Position numbers and translations under genes: made by a program. A model generated the notes under the pieces. That model saw only the letters and a program-made list of their open reading frames with translations, was not told where the DNA came from and made no database searches. This document shows, piece after piece, positions 4,233 through 11,327 of a stretch of 11,327 bases of DNA (position 1 is its first letter; every line of letters begins with the position of its first letter). This stretch comes from Chloroflexota bacterium (GTDB lineage: Bacteria; Chloroflexota; Anaerolineae; Caldilineales; Caldilineaceae): NCBI GenBank assembly GCA_003577005.1, contig QEUW01000256.1, forward strand, positions 1 through 11,327, in the 5' to 3' direction.

Positions 4233-7200
4233 GCTCCAGATCATCATCGAGGGCGTCGACAAGGCCAGCGGGCCGATAGACGACGTGACGGGTAGCCTGG
4301 GCCGCCTGGAAAAGGGATCGGGCAGCCTGCTTGAGCGCGGGCTGAACCCGCTGCGTGATATGTTGGGTCATGGCCTCAAAGCTGCGGCTTTGGGCGCTGC
4401 CGGCGCTGTCGGCGGGTTGGTGGCCGGCATCGGCGTGAGTACCAAGGCGGCCATGGGGATGGAGCAGGGCGTGGCCGATATTGCATCGGTCATGCGCCTG
4501 ACTAAGGACGAGACGAGCGAGGTCAAAGACCTGATCACCGACCTGGGCGTCGATCCATCGCTCAAGGTGTCGGCCACGGAAGCGGCGTCCGCCATCGAGA
4601 TGTTGGGCAAAAATGGCCTGGCGCTCGACGATATTCTGGGTGGGGCAGCCCGCTCCACGGTGCTGTTGGCCAACGCCACGGGCGCCGATTTTGCCACATC
4701 GGCCGATGTAGCGACCGACGCCATGGCGCTCTTTGGGCTGGGCGCCAACCAGATGGAGAAGGCCGTCGCCGGCATCGTCGGTGTCACCCAGAGCAGCAAG
4801 TTTGGCCTGGAAGAGTACAAATTCGCCTTGGCCAACGCTGCCCCCGTGCTCGCCACGATGGGCGTCAGCTTCGACGAGTTCAACGCGGCGCTCACGCTCA
4901 GCGCCTCTTCCTTCGCCAGCGGCATGACGGCCGGCACGTCGTGGCGCTACATGATCCAAAACCTGGTCCCCGGCACCGACAAGGCCGCCCAGTTGATGAA
5001 GGAGCTCAACTTCATCGCCGAGGATGGCACCAACATCTTCTTTGATTCCACCGGCCAACTCAAGAGCCTGGACGAGATCATCAACCTGCTCAAGTACGGG
5101 TTCAGGGACCTCTCCACCGAGCAGCGCACTTCTTACGCCCGCGCCATCTTTGGTCAGGAGGCGCTGGGTGCGCTCAATGCCGCGCTCGAAATGAACGTCG
5201 AGACGCTGGCGGATCTGGTCAAAAACCAGTCGGATGTCAACTCGCTCAACGATGCGGCCGAAACCCGCATGAATACACTGGCCGGTGCCTGGGAGATCCT
5301 CGAGGGCATCATCGATACGCTGCGTATCCAGATTGGGGAACACTTCCTACCCATCTGGCGGGATCTGGTTGAGCGTTTCACGGCATTTCTGGATGAACAC
5401 GGCCCGCAGATCGTCGAGTGGGCGGGCAATCTGGCGGAAGGTTTAGGCGAGTTGATCGACACCTATCTGCCGCCGTTTATCGCCAAGCTGGGCGAATGGT
5501 GGACAGCGGCAGGTAATATCGCCGACACGGCGGGCGGGATGTTGACCTGGACGGGTGGTCTGCTCGCCTGGATGCGCGAGGCGATTCAGCCGGCAGTTGA
5601 TTTTGTCAGGGAGTATGTGAGTCTCGAAGATGTCTTGCGCGGTATCGGGATCGTCATCTCGGCCATTGTCATCCCCTGGCTGGGCGGGCTTATCTCTGCC
5701 TGGGGGCCCGTGTTCCTCGTGTTAGCCGGCGCTATCGGTGCGGTCTCACTGTTGCGCAATGCGTGGGAGGGTGACTGGGGCGGCATCCAGGGCATTGTCG
5801 CCGGGGCGCTCAACTACCTGGACGAACGGTTTGGCTTGCTGCTGACCGCTATCCAGGTGTTTGGCCCCGGCGCCCTGCAAGAGATTTGGGCGTTTGTGAC
5901 GGGCAACGAGACCAGTTTCGAGAATTTGTCACAGCTTTGGCGGGCGGTCAGGATTACAGCGCAGGCGCTCTTTTTGGACCTCGTGGGTTATGTCCGTGAT
6001 AACTGGCCGACCTGGAAGCAGAAGCTGGGCGAGTGGGGTTCGGCTGCCTGGCAGTGGCTGGCAGATACCGTGCCGGTTGTGCTTGCTAAACTGGGCGAGT
6101 GGGGTGCTGCGTTGTGGGGTTGGCTCACCGATAACTGGCCCACGTGGAGCGCCAAGCTGGGCGAGTGGGGAGCCGCGGCCTGGCAATGGATTGCGGATAC
6201 AACGCCCGTCGTGGTCGGCAAGCTCAGCGAGTGGGGCAATGCGCTCTACGGATGGCTGAGCGAGAACCTGCCGGGCTGGGTAGCGGCGATCCACCCATGG
6301 GGCATGGCGCTCTTCCAGTGGATCGGCGACAACATTCCTGCTGCTATCGACAAGCTCACCGAGTGGGTCGCCGAAATGTTAGACTGGAGCGAACGGGAAG
6401 GCGACAGCGAGGTGCGACGGATGCTGCTCGAGCTGGGTGCAGCGATGCTCGATGCGCTGGGGAAGGTCGGCATCTCATTGGCCAAGCTGGCGTTGACCGT
6501 GGCCGGTAATCTGCTGATCAGCCTGGCCGAAGGGTTGCTCGACTGGCTGGGCATCGATGCCAACATGGGGCAGATGCGAGACCATCTGAGCGGCCTCCTT
6601 GACGGCCTGCAAGAGACATTGAGCGGCAAAGCGGCGCTCATCGGTGGCGTCCTGTTGACGGTGCTCACGCCAGGGCTGGGCGGCCTGGTCACGAAGATCA
6701 CCTTGACGGTGCTGCCGGCGCTGGCCAGGCTGGTGCTGGCGTTAGGTGCGCCGATCTTGGGGGCGTTGGGCAAGCTGGTGCTGGCGTTAGGTGCGCCGAT
6801 CCTGGGAGCGCTGGGAGGGCTGGCGACGGCCATTTGGACTACGGTGCTGCCGGCCATCGGCGCCTTCATTGCGGCGTTGGGTCCCATCCTGTTGCCCATT
6901 GCTCTCGTCGTCGCTGCCGTTGCCGGTCTCTATTTGGCCTGGCAGACCAATTTCTTGGGCATCCGAGATTACACCAAACAGATTCTTGACGAGGTCAAAG
7001 AATGGTTTACCAACTTCCCGGAGAAGTTGACCGAACTGGGCAACTCGTTGCGCACCAAAGGCGAGTGGGCGCTGGGCAAACTCAAGGAAGGCTTCGAAGC
7101 CACCAAGAATGGTGTACGCAACGCCTTCGACTCCGTGGTGGACTGGGTGGCCCGCGGCCGGGATGAGAAGCTGCCGCCCTTCCAGCAGTCGCTCTACAAC

Positions 7201-8046
7201 GCCGGCAAGACTGTGATCGATAAGATGGGCGAGGGGTTCAACGCCGTCAAGGAGAACGCCAAGACCACCCTGGGGGATGTACTTCAGAATGTGCGTGACC
7301 ACGGCTTCGCCTACACCGTGGGCAAAACGTCCGCCCAGTTCGCCGGCAAGCTCTATGATGGCGCCAAAGATGCGTTGAAAAACCTAGCCAAAGGGTTCAC
7401 AGACCAGGAGACCACGCTCAAGACCGATTTCGGCAAGGTGCTGGGCGCCCTCAGAACGCTCTTCGACAACGTCATGGGCGATAACCCAGGCGGTTTCTTG
7501 CGCCACGTGGGCAGCGTGGCGAAGACCATCGGAACGAATATCATGAACAGCTTGAGCGACGGCATCGCGCAGACGGACGCCGGGCTGGGCTTCATCATCG
7601 ATAAGTTCAATGGGTTTATGGATGAATTTGGGCCGCACGCCTGGGAAAAAGTACTGGAATTGGGCGGCGGGATCGTGCGAGGGCTGGCACAGGGCATTCG
7701 GGATGCGTTCCAGGCGCTGCAAGATGCGCTCGACTGGATCGCCTCGATTGCGCCGCAGTGGGTCAAAGAGAAACTGGGCATCCACTCACCATCCCGTGTC
7801 TTTATAGGCATCGGCGAAGAGATCATGCGGGGGATGGCGTTGGGCATCGAAGAACTGTCCAGCCTGCCGCAGATGGCCATGGCCGGCGCTGTGGCGGGCA
7901 CAGTGGCCGGCGCCACCAGCAACACCAGCATCGACAACAGCCGCACGAACAATTTCAACATCACCCTGCCGACCACCGGCCAGGCGGGCCGGACCGACCA
8001 GCAGGCGATGAGCCTGGTCAATACCTTGACCGCAGTCTATGCGTGA
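4222..8046 (+). CDS. Tape measure protein
   Basis: This 1274-residue protein is by far the longest in the window, as expected for a siphophage tape measure, which sets tail length and is threaded inside the tube. GTG 4222 begins inside the end of the chaperone extension (11-base overlap). An N-terminal Gly/Ala hydrophobic segment (about residues 50-80) leads into a TP901-type tape measure domain (about 80-330; SATEAASAIEMLGKNGLALD, then ATDAMALFGLG and FDEFNAALTLS). Residues 594-724 hold six Trp-rich repeats of 21-23 residues. Hydrophobic tracts lie at about 471-512 and 806-907, the second containing a 15-residue tandem duplication. The long Lys/Glu-rich helical part follows. GIHSPSRVF at 1186-1194 and the Gly-rich helix after it are the usual tape measure C-terminal motif. 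At about 0.15 nm per residue the tail would be near 190 nm, an inference from the general length rule. Confidence 0.97.
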   Translation: MASRLQIIIEGVDKASGPIDDVTGSLGRLEKGSGSLLERGLNPLRDMLGHGLKAAALGAAGAVGGLVAGIGVSTKAAMGMEQGVADIASVMRLTKDETSEVKDLITDLGVDPSLKVSATEAASAIEMLGKNGLALDDILGGAARSTVLLANATGADFATSADVATDAMALFGLGANQMEKAVAGIVGVTQSSKFGLEEYKFALANAAPVLATMGVSFDEFNAALTLSASSFASGMTAGTSWRYMIQNLVPGTDKAAQLMKELNFIAEDGTNIFFDSTGQLKSLDEIINLLKYGFRDLSTEQRTSYARAIFGQEALGALNAALEMNVETLADLVKNQSDVNSLNDAAETRMNTLAGAWEILEGIIDTLRIQIGEHFLPIWRDLVERFTAFLDEHGPQIVEWAGNLAEGLGELIDTYLPPFIAKLGEWWTAAGNIADTAGGMLTWTGGLLAWMREAIQPAVDFVREYVSLEDVLRGIGIVISAIVIPWLGGLISAWGPVFLVLAGAIGAVSLLRNAWEGDWGGIQGIVAGALNYLDERFGLLLTAIQVFGPGALQEIWAFVTGNETSFENLSQLWRAVRITAQALFLDLVGYVRDNWPTWKQKLGEWGSAAWQWLADTVPVVLAKLGEWGAALWGWLTDNWPTWSAKLGEWGAAAWQWIADTTPVVVGKLSEWGNALYGWLSENLPGWVAAIHPWGMALFQWIGDNIPAAIDKLTEWVAEMLDWSEREGDSEVRRMLLELGAAMLDALGKVGISLAKLALTVAGNLLISLAEGLLDWLGIDANMGQMRDHLSGLLDGLQETLSGKAALIGGVLLTVLTPGLGGLVTKITLTVLPALARLVLALGAPILGALGKLVLALGAPILGALGGLATAIWTTVLPAIGAFIAALGPILLPIALVVAAVAGLYLAWQTNFLGIRDYTKQILDEVKEWFTNFPEKLTELGNSLRTKGEWALGKLKEGFEATKNGVRNAFDSVVDWVARGRDEKLPPFQQSLYNAGKTVIDKMGEGFNAVKENAKTTLGDVLQNVRDHGFAYTVGKTSAQFAGKLYDGAKDALKNLAKGFTDQETTLKTDFGKVLGALRTLFDNVMGDNPGGFLRHVGSVAKTIGTNIMNSLSDGIAQTDAGLGFIIDKFNGFMDEFGPHAWEKVLELGGGIVRGLAQGIRDAFQALQDALDWIASIAPQWVKEKLGIHSPSRVFIGIGEEIMRGMALGIEELSSLPQMAMAGAVAGTVAGATSNTSIDNSRTNNFNITLPTTGQAGRTDQQAMSLVNTLTAVYA
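6001..6393 (+). repeat. Trp-rich 22-residue repeats in the tape measure gene
   Basis: Six consecutive units of 21-23 codons (starts 6001, 6070, 6133, 6202, 6265, 6331) share the core KL-x-EWG-x-A-x-x-x-WL followed by D/E. The units alternate between a form starting NWPTW and one starting VPVV or TPVV, so a 132-base super-repeat is evident between 6001 and 6133. The 131 residues contain 20 tryptophans. The last two copies are the most diverged. Aromatic 11-residue-type repeats are known in siphophage tape measures; the 22-residue spacing equals two such units. Confidence 0.88.
6729..6801 (+). repeat. 45-bp tandem duplication with 28 identical bases, in the hydrophobic tape measure tract
   Basis: Bases 6729-6756 recur exactly at 6774-6801, a period of 45 bases that keeps the frame. 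The bases after each copy are also similar. The duplicated peptide reads LVLALGAPILGALGK, then LVLALGAPILGALGG. The near identity at synonymous positions indicates a fairly recent in-frame duplication. Confidence 0.9.
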
Positions 8047-8049
8047 CCT

Positions 8050-8928
8050 ATGCCAAACTTTCCTGGACCACTCAAGAACCTCAATGTCATCACCGAAGAT
8101 GGGCAAATCCATTCGCTGATGGGGACGGCGCTCCACTTCGTCTATTTGGATGGGGCAGGGATGGCGCCTATCCGGCGCATCCTGGAGAAGGCTCCGCTGC
8201 AGCATGGGGCCAGCGACCGCGGCTTCCGGCTGGACCCGCGCAGTATGATCCTCCATCTTTACATCGAAGGGACGGATGAGCGCCATGCGGATGGGCTGAG
8301 AGATCGGATCGCCTACCTGTTTGGGCCAACCAATTCACCGCTGCAGCTGCGCGCCACGCGCGACGATGGAGCAGTGCGGCAGATCGACTGTTATGTGGAT
8401 GGGGAGGTTGATTTTCCCATGTCACAGCGGGTAGGGAATGGGCAACCAGTGGTGATCCCCCTGCTGGCGCCGGACCCCATCTGGTACGACCCTGTTCAAC
8501 AGGTCACTGAACATACGATCACGAATGGAACCACACAGAAGTTCGTTAGCGTCAGCGGCCTCACATGGGATGACTGGCCGGTCATCGATTTGACAGGACC
8601 TATGGACGCCGGGTTTTTACTCCAACACACACCGGGTGACGAGGTCCTGGTTTTCTCCCAGGCCATTCCGAGTGGCGAGACATTCCGGCTCGATCTCAGA
8701 CCAGGTTACAAGTCGATCCAACGGACATCCGATAACGCCAACCGGATGAGCTTCATCGATCCAAACTATCTGCACGCCTTTGCGGACATGCGTATTCTGG
8801 CGGAGAAAACCACGAGGGCGACACATCCATTATTTACAAACACAAACGTGTTTACATTCGACGCCGCAGGGACATCGGGGGCGTCGAAAGCCACTATCTA
8901 TTGGTACAAAAGATACTTGTCGTTATGA
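8050..8928 (+). CDS. Distal tail protein, Dit-like
   Basis: The 292-residue protein follows the tape measure, the standard place of the distal tail protein that forms the tail tip ring and connects tube to hub. The N-terminal half fits the Dit pattern: ITEDGQIHSLMGTALHFVYL, then SDRGFRLDPRSMILHLYIEG, a helix RHADGLRDRIAYLFGPTNSP, and LQLRATRDDGAVRQIDCYVD, closing with VVIPLLAPDPIWYDP, where an APDPxWYDP-type ending marks the end of the tube-like domain. The C-terminal half (about 160-292) looks like a beta sandwich, with GDEVLVFSQAIPSGETFRLD in it. The start ATG 8050 lies three bases after the upstream stop and has no clear Shine-Dalgarno sequence, so coupling to the tape measure is likely. 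The last 100 bases are less GC-rich than their surroundings. Confidence 0.85.
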   Translation: MPNFPGPLKNLNVITEDGQIHSLMGTALHFVYLDGAGMAPIRRILEKAPLQHGASDRGFRLDPRSMILHLYIEGTDERHADGLRDRIAYLFGPTNSPLQLRATRDDGAVRQIDCYVDGEVDFPMSQRVGNGQPVVIPLLAPDPIWYDPVQQVTEHTITNGTTQKFVSVSGLTWDDWPVIDLTGPMDAGFLLQHTPGDEVLVFSQAIPSGETFRLDLRPGYKSIQRTSDNANRMSFIDPNYLHAFADMRILAEKTTRATHPLFTNTNVFTFDAAGTSGASKATIYWYKRYLSL

Positions 8929-10055
8929 ATCATCGAGTAGAACACCTCTACCAGGTTCGTGTGTACGATAGCAGTGACAATACACTGGCCGTGTATGATG
9001 ACCTGGTCTCCGTCGTCTACAAACGGCAGGTCAACCACATCGGCATGGCAATCCTGACGGTGCCGGAGGGTCACGATATTCTGCAATATGCGGTGAAAGA
9101 CACCCTGTTTGAGATCTGGATCTCGTACCCCAGGCTGGTTCCGAATCCAGTCACGTTTTCGCAAGATTGGGCCAATGATTTCACCGGCCTCTTTCGGGAC
9201 CGCCAGATCGCCACGGACCCGAACGGCAACATCTATCACCTGCTCTACATCCCAGACGCTATAGAGAGCCTGAGCCGCCATGTTGTAGCCTGGCCGGCAG
9301 GCTCGGGTGGGAAAAATCACTGGATCGGCCAGCGACTCTCGGTCATTGCCAATGATATTGTCCGCTGGAACTGCACAGAAGAGGCCACGGTAGCCAACGG
9401 TCGTCTGCGAGATGCGACAGTGGTCCACGGGCTGGAGGACGCTGGGGCTATCCCTGGTACGGATGTAGTCGACTACTCGGTATCTCCGGGGCGCAACGTT
9501 CTCGATTTTCTACAGGAGATTGCTCCGATCTGTGGGTTCGATTTCACAGTCGAACGGCATCCGAGCCATCCCGGTGAACTACGCGTACGCCAACTGCTCG
9601 GTCAACTGGGCACTGACCGCAGCAGCAATGTGATTTTCGATCTCGCTCTGGACAATATCTCATCGACCAGTCTCTCGTTTGACGGTCTGCGCGAGAAGAC
9701 CATCGCCATCGTCGGCGGCGCCGGTGAGGGGGCGGCGCGCACCTTTGTGATCCGCGCTGGGGTGAATTATGCGCCCAACAATGACTATGAGCATTGGGTG
9801 GACGCACGCGACCGGGATGATGACGAATTGCCGGCTGTAGGCGATGCCGTCCTGGGCAATTATGAGGCGCGGGCGCAACTGCGGAGTGATGTCATGTCCT
9901 CACGGGGATGGGTCTATAGACGGGATTTTGAGCACGGCGATCTCGTGACCGCCCAGTTCGCTGGTTTCTCCGCCATAAAAAAAATCGGCACGACGGAAGT
10001 GCGATTTGACCAGTCCCAGCGCATGGCAGTTCTGTTGGAGTTGATTGAGCCATGA
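8925..10055 (+). CDS. Tail hub protein, siphovirus ReqiPepy6 Gp37-like
   Basis: The 376-residue product fits the Gp37-like family of siphophage tail proteins (Tal/hub type), which close the tail tip beneath the distal tail protein. N-terminal features are YQVRVYDSSDNTLAVYDDLV, then SVVYKRQVNHIGMAILTVPE and a FTGLFRDRQIATDPNGN segment. The middle contains RNVLDFLQEIAPICGFDFTV. The C-terminal part ends with GWVYRRDFEHGDLVTAQFAG and VRFDQSQRMAVLLELIEP; the DF-x-x-GD-x-VTA motif is typical of this family and of prophage hub proteins. I see no clear peptidoglycan hydrolase motif. ATG 8925 was chosen over an upstream TTG at 8901 because it makes the usual ATGA overlap with the previous stop. The stop overlaps the next start in the same way. 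Confidence 0.86.
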   Translation: MNHRVEHLYQVRVYDSSDNTLAVYDDLVSVVYKRQVNHIGMAILTVPEGHDILQYAVKDTLFEIWISYPRLVPNPVTFSQDWANDFTGLFRDRQIATDPNGNIYHLLYIPDAIESLSRHVVAWPAGSGGKNHWIGQRLSVIANDIVRWNCTEEATVANGRLRDATVVHGLEDAGAIPGTDVVDYSVSPGRNVLDFLQEIAPICGFDFTVERHPSHPGELRVRQLLGQLGTDRSSNVIFDLALDNISSTSLSFDGLREKTIAIVGGAGEGAARTFVIRAGVNYAPNNDYEHWVDARDRDDDELPAVGDAVLGNYEARAQLRSDVMSSRGWVYRRDFEHGDLVTAQFAGFSAIKKIGTTEVRFDQSQRMAVLLELIEP

Positions 10056-11327
10056 GTGGGTTGACGACGCTTGCTCTGCGCGAGCAATCCGCCTACCAGC
10101 GAGACGAGATCGACTCGCTGAAAGCCCGCGTGCGGCTGCTGGAGACACAGGAACTGCCGTTTGTGTCTCGCCTGCGCATCGATGCCAAGGGCGATCTGTT
10201 CGCCGGTACAGCGGACAATGCCTATGCCCGGCTGCCGGTCGGCAGCAACGGCGATCTCCTCATCGCCGACAGTACCCAGACCACCGGCCTGCGCTGGGGC
10301 GCCGCAACCGCGGCGGTCATCAGCGACTTTGCCGAAGCCGCCCAGGATGCGGTAGGAGCGGCGCTCCTCGATTCTGCCACGATTGACTTCACCTACAATG
10401 ACGGCGCCGGCACGATCACAGCTATTGTCATTGATGGGTCGATCTCCAACGCCAAGCTGCGCAATAGCGCGGCCCTGAGCGTAATCGGGCGCTCGGCCAA
10501 CAGCACGGGCAGCCCCGCTGACATCGTTGCCAGCACGGATGGCCACGTGTTGCGCCGGTCGGGAACCAGCTTGGGCTTTGGCCAGATCGTTGCGGAAGGG
10601 ATAGCGGACAACGCCATTGTCACAGCCAAAATCCTGAATGCCAACGTCACCAACGCAAAGCTCGCTAACATGGCGCAGGCCAGCGTCAAAGGTCGGCAGG
10701 TGGGGGCGGGCACTGGGGCGCCGGAAGACCTGACGGCAGCGCAACTGAATCTGATCGTCGGTTCGGCTAATCTCAGCCTTGGAAACACGAGCGCCGCGTA
10801 TCCGTTGCACGTTGGAGCCGGTACGGATACACCCACCTTCAGCGTGACCCCCACCATCTATGCGGCGGCGGCGGGCAATACTCATGTGATTATCCGCAAC
10901 ACGAGCGGACCGGTTGAAACCGTTGTATCCTCGACAACCGCGGGCGTCGTTGGCACAGCAACCAGCCATACACTGGCACTGATCACCAACAATACAACCC
11001 GGCTGGCTATCATGCCAGGCGGCAACGTGGGGATCAGTAACAACAGTCCCGGCCATCTGCTACACGTTGGGGGTGGTGGCGCATCCTCTCTGTTTACTTC
11101 AACGACGGGCGTGATCGTGGGGAGCCGGGCAGGGACTTCTGGTCTGTCGATGGTCAACAGTTCGGATAGCGTTGAGGCCATCGTATACGCCGCGCCGTCA
11201 AGCGCCAACTTTGGCAGTGGCACCAATCACAGTGTTTTTATCCGAACGAATAACACGATCCGCGTCTCTATTCTAGCGACGGGCAATGTGGGGATCGGCC
11301 AGGGCAGCCCTGGTCATCTGCTACACG
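10052..11327 (+). CDS. Modular tail fibre / receptor-binding protein (3' end beyond window)
   Basis: The frame starts at ATG 10052 (ATGA overlap with the hub gene, GGAG at 10037-10040) and stays open to the last base, giving 425 residues so far. Residues 9-34 are a probable coiled coil (SAYQRDEIDSLKARVRLLET). Two related fibre modules follow: one at about 128-175 with DGSISNAKLRNSAALSVIGR, one at about 194-236 with NANVTNAKLANMAQASVKGR and then GAPEDLTAAQL. Both forms are common in phage tail fibres. From residue 240 a repeat of 85-87 residues begins, with a GNVGI-x-x-x-SPGHLLHV junction at 325 and again at 412. Proteins with such GNVGIG/SP-x-x-LHV repeats often end in an S74-type self-cleaving chaperone, which would lie outside the window. 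The likely role is host receptor binding at the tail tip. Confidence 0.84.
   Translation, partial: MSGLTTLALREQSAYQRDEIDSLKARVRLLETQELPFVSRLRIDAKGDLFAGTADNAYARLPVGSNGDLLIADSTQTTGLRWGAATAAVISDFAEAAQDAVGAALLDSATIDFTYNDGAGTITAIVIDGSISNAKLRNSAALSVIGRSANSTGSPADIVASTDGHVLRRSGTSLGFGQIVAEGIADNAIVTAKILNANVTNAKLANMAQASVKGRQVGAGTGAPEDLTAAQLNLIVGSANLSLGNTSAAYPLHVGAGTDTPTFSVTPTIYAAAAGNTHVIIRNTSGPVETVVSSTTAGVVGTATSHTLALITNNTTRLAIMPGGNVGISNNSPGHLLHVGGGGASSLFTSTTGVIVGSRAGTSGLSMVNSSDSVEAIVYAAPSSANFGSGTNHSVFIRTNNTIRVSILATGNVGIGQGSPGHLLH
10769..11327 (+). repeat. Tandem 85-87 residue repeats in the tail fibre gene
   Basis: Units begin at 10769, 11024 and 11285; the third is cut by the window end. Units two and three have nearly identical openings, with the bases after 11021 and 11282 (261 bases apart) sharing GTGGGGATC and CATCTGCTACACG. 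Unit one is more diverged but keeps the LHVG after 14 residues and an ITNNTTRLAIMPGG end that parallels IRTNNTIRVSILATG of unit two. All are in frame. Confidence 0.82.

Noticed and set aside
3664..5343. A 559-codon open frame on the minus strand across the chaperone and tape measure genes
   Set aside because: It lies antisense to two well-supported genes, crosses their boundary and has a His/Arg/Gly-rich composition typical of a mirror frame in GC-rich DNA. No recognisable domain is visible.
8838..8853. AAACAC-AAAC-GTGTTT inverted repeat, considered as an operator or terminator
   Set aside because: It is a weak six-base AT-rich stem with no T run, inside the coding sequence of the distal tail protein.
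9914..11056. A 380-codon open frame on the minus strand opposite the tail fibre
   Set aside because: The plus strand is open over the whole stretch with clear fibre motifs, a coiled coil and in-frame repeats; the minus-strand frame has no recognisable motif and spans a gene junction.
1..11327. Search for tRNA genes, CRISPR arrays, insertion sequences, attachment sites, promoters and terminators
   Set aside because: No regularly spaced direct repeats with spacers, cloverleaf-like segment, transposase or terminal inverted repeats were seen. Genes overlap almost throughout, leaving no intergenic region that looks like a promoter or terminator.

Overview
This window is a compact structural module of a tailed double-stranded DNA phage with a long, flexible, non-contractile tail (siphovirus morphotype). 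It could come from a free phage or a prophage; nothing here decides between them, because integrase, repressor, terminase, portal, capsid and lysis genes all lie outside the window. Every gene is on the + strand. Stop and start codons overlap or nearly touch, so the block is probably one late operon. Base composition is GC-rich (roughly 60 percent by eye). GC content, a heptanucleotide tandem repeat between two genes and the general look of the proteins fit a phage of a GC-rich bacterium, perhaps Chloroflexota, but host assignment is only a guess.

Layout. Positions 1-729 hold the end of a signal-peptide-like, beta-rich protein whose start lies upstream of the window, then a small 71-residue protein. 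Positions 734-2440 are the head-completion and head-tail joining set: gp6/phiE125 gp8-like connector, SPP1 gp16-like head-tail adaptor, HK97 gp10-like protein and DUF3168 tail terminator. Positions 2442-2476 are five tandem copies of a 7-bp unit. Positions 2484-3049 hold a second small protein that resembles the 71-residue one, and a 110-residue beta-rich protein. Positions 3059-3535 encode the probable major tail (tube) protein.

Positions 3532-4232 are the tail assembly chaperone locus. A short frame ends at 4029 directly after a perfect slippery heptamer A AAA AAC. The -1 frame continues to 4232 as the T-like extension, giving the G/GT arrangement of phage lambda. A perfect 8-bp GC-rich hairpin lies 30 nt downstream. 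The tape measure gene (4222-8046, 1274 aa) starts inside the end of the T-like frame. It carries a TP901-type tape measure domain, a Trp-rich 22-residue repeat, a long hydrophobic tract and a classic C-terminal SPSRVF motif. Positions 8050-10055 encode the tail tip: a Dit-like distal tail protein and a Gp37-like hub protein. From 10052 to the window end runs the 5' part of a modular, repeat-rich tail fibre gene that is still open at 11327.

Together these genes close the filled head, cap and terminate the tail, form the tube around the tape measure, and build the tail tip and receptor-binding fibre. I see no defence system, RNA gene, CRISPR array or insertion sequence. The most informative observations are the programmed frameshift signal, the heptamer array, the exported-looking protein in a virion gene cluster, and the repeat architecture of the tape measure and fibre.
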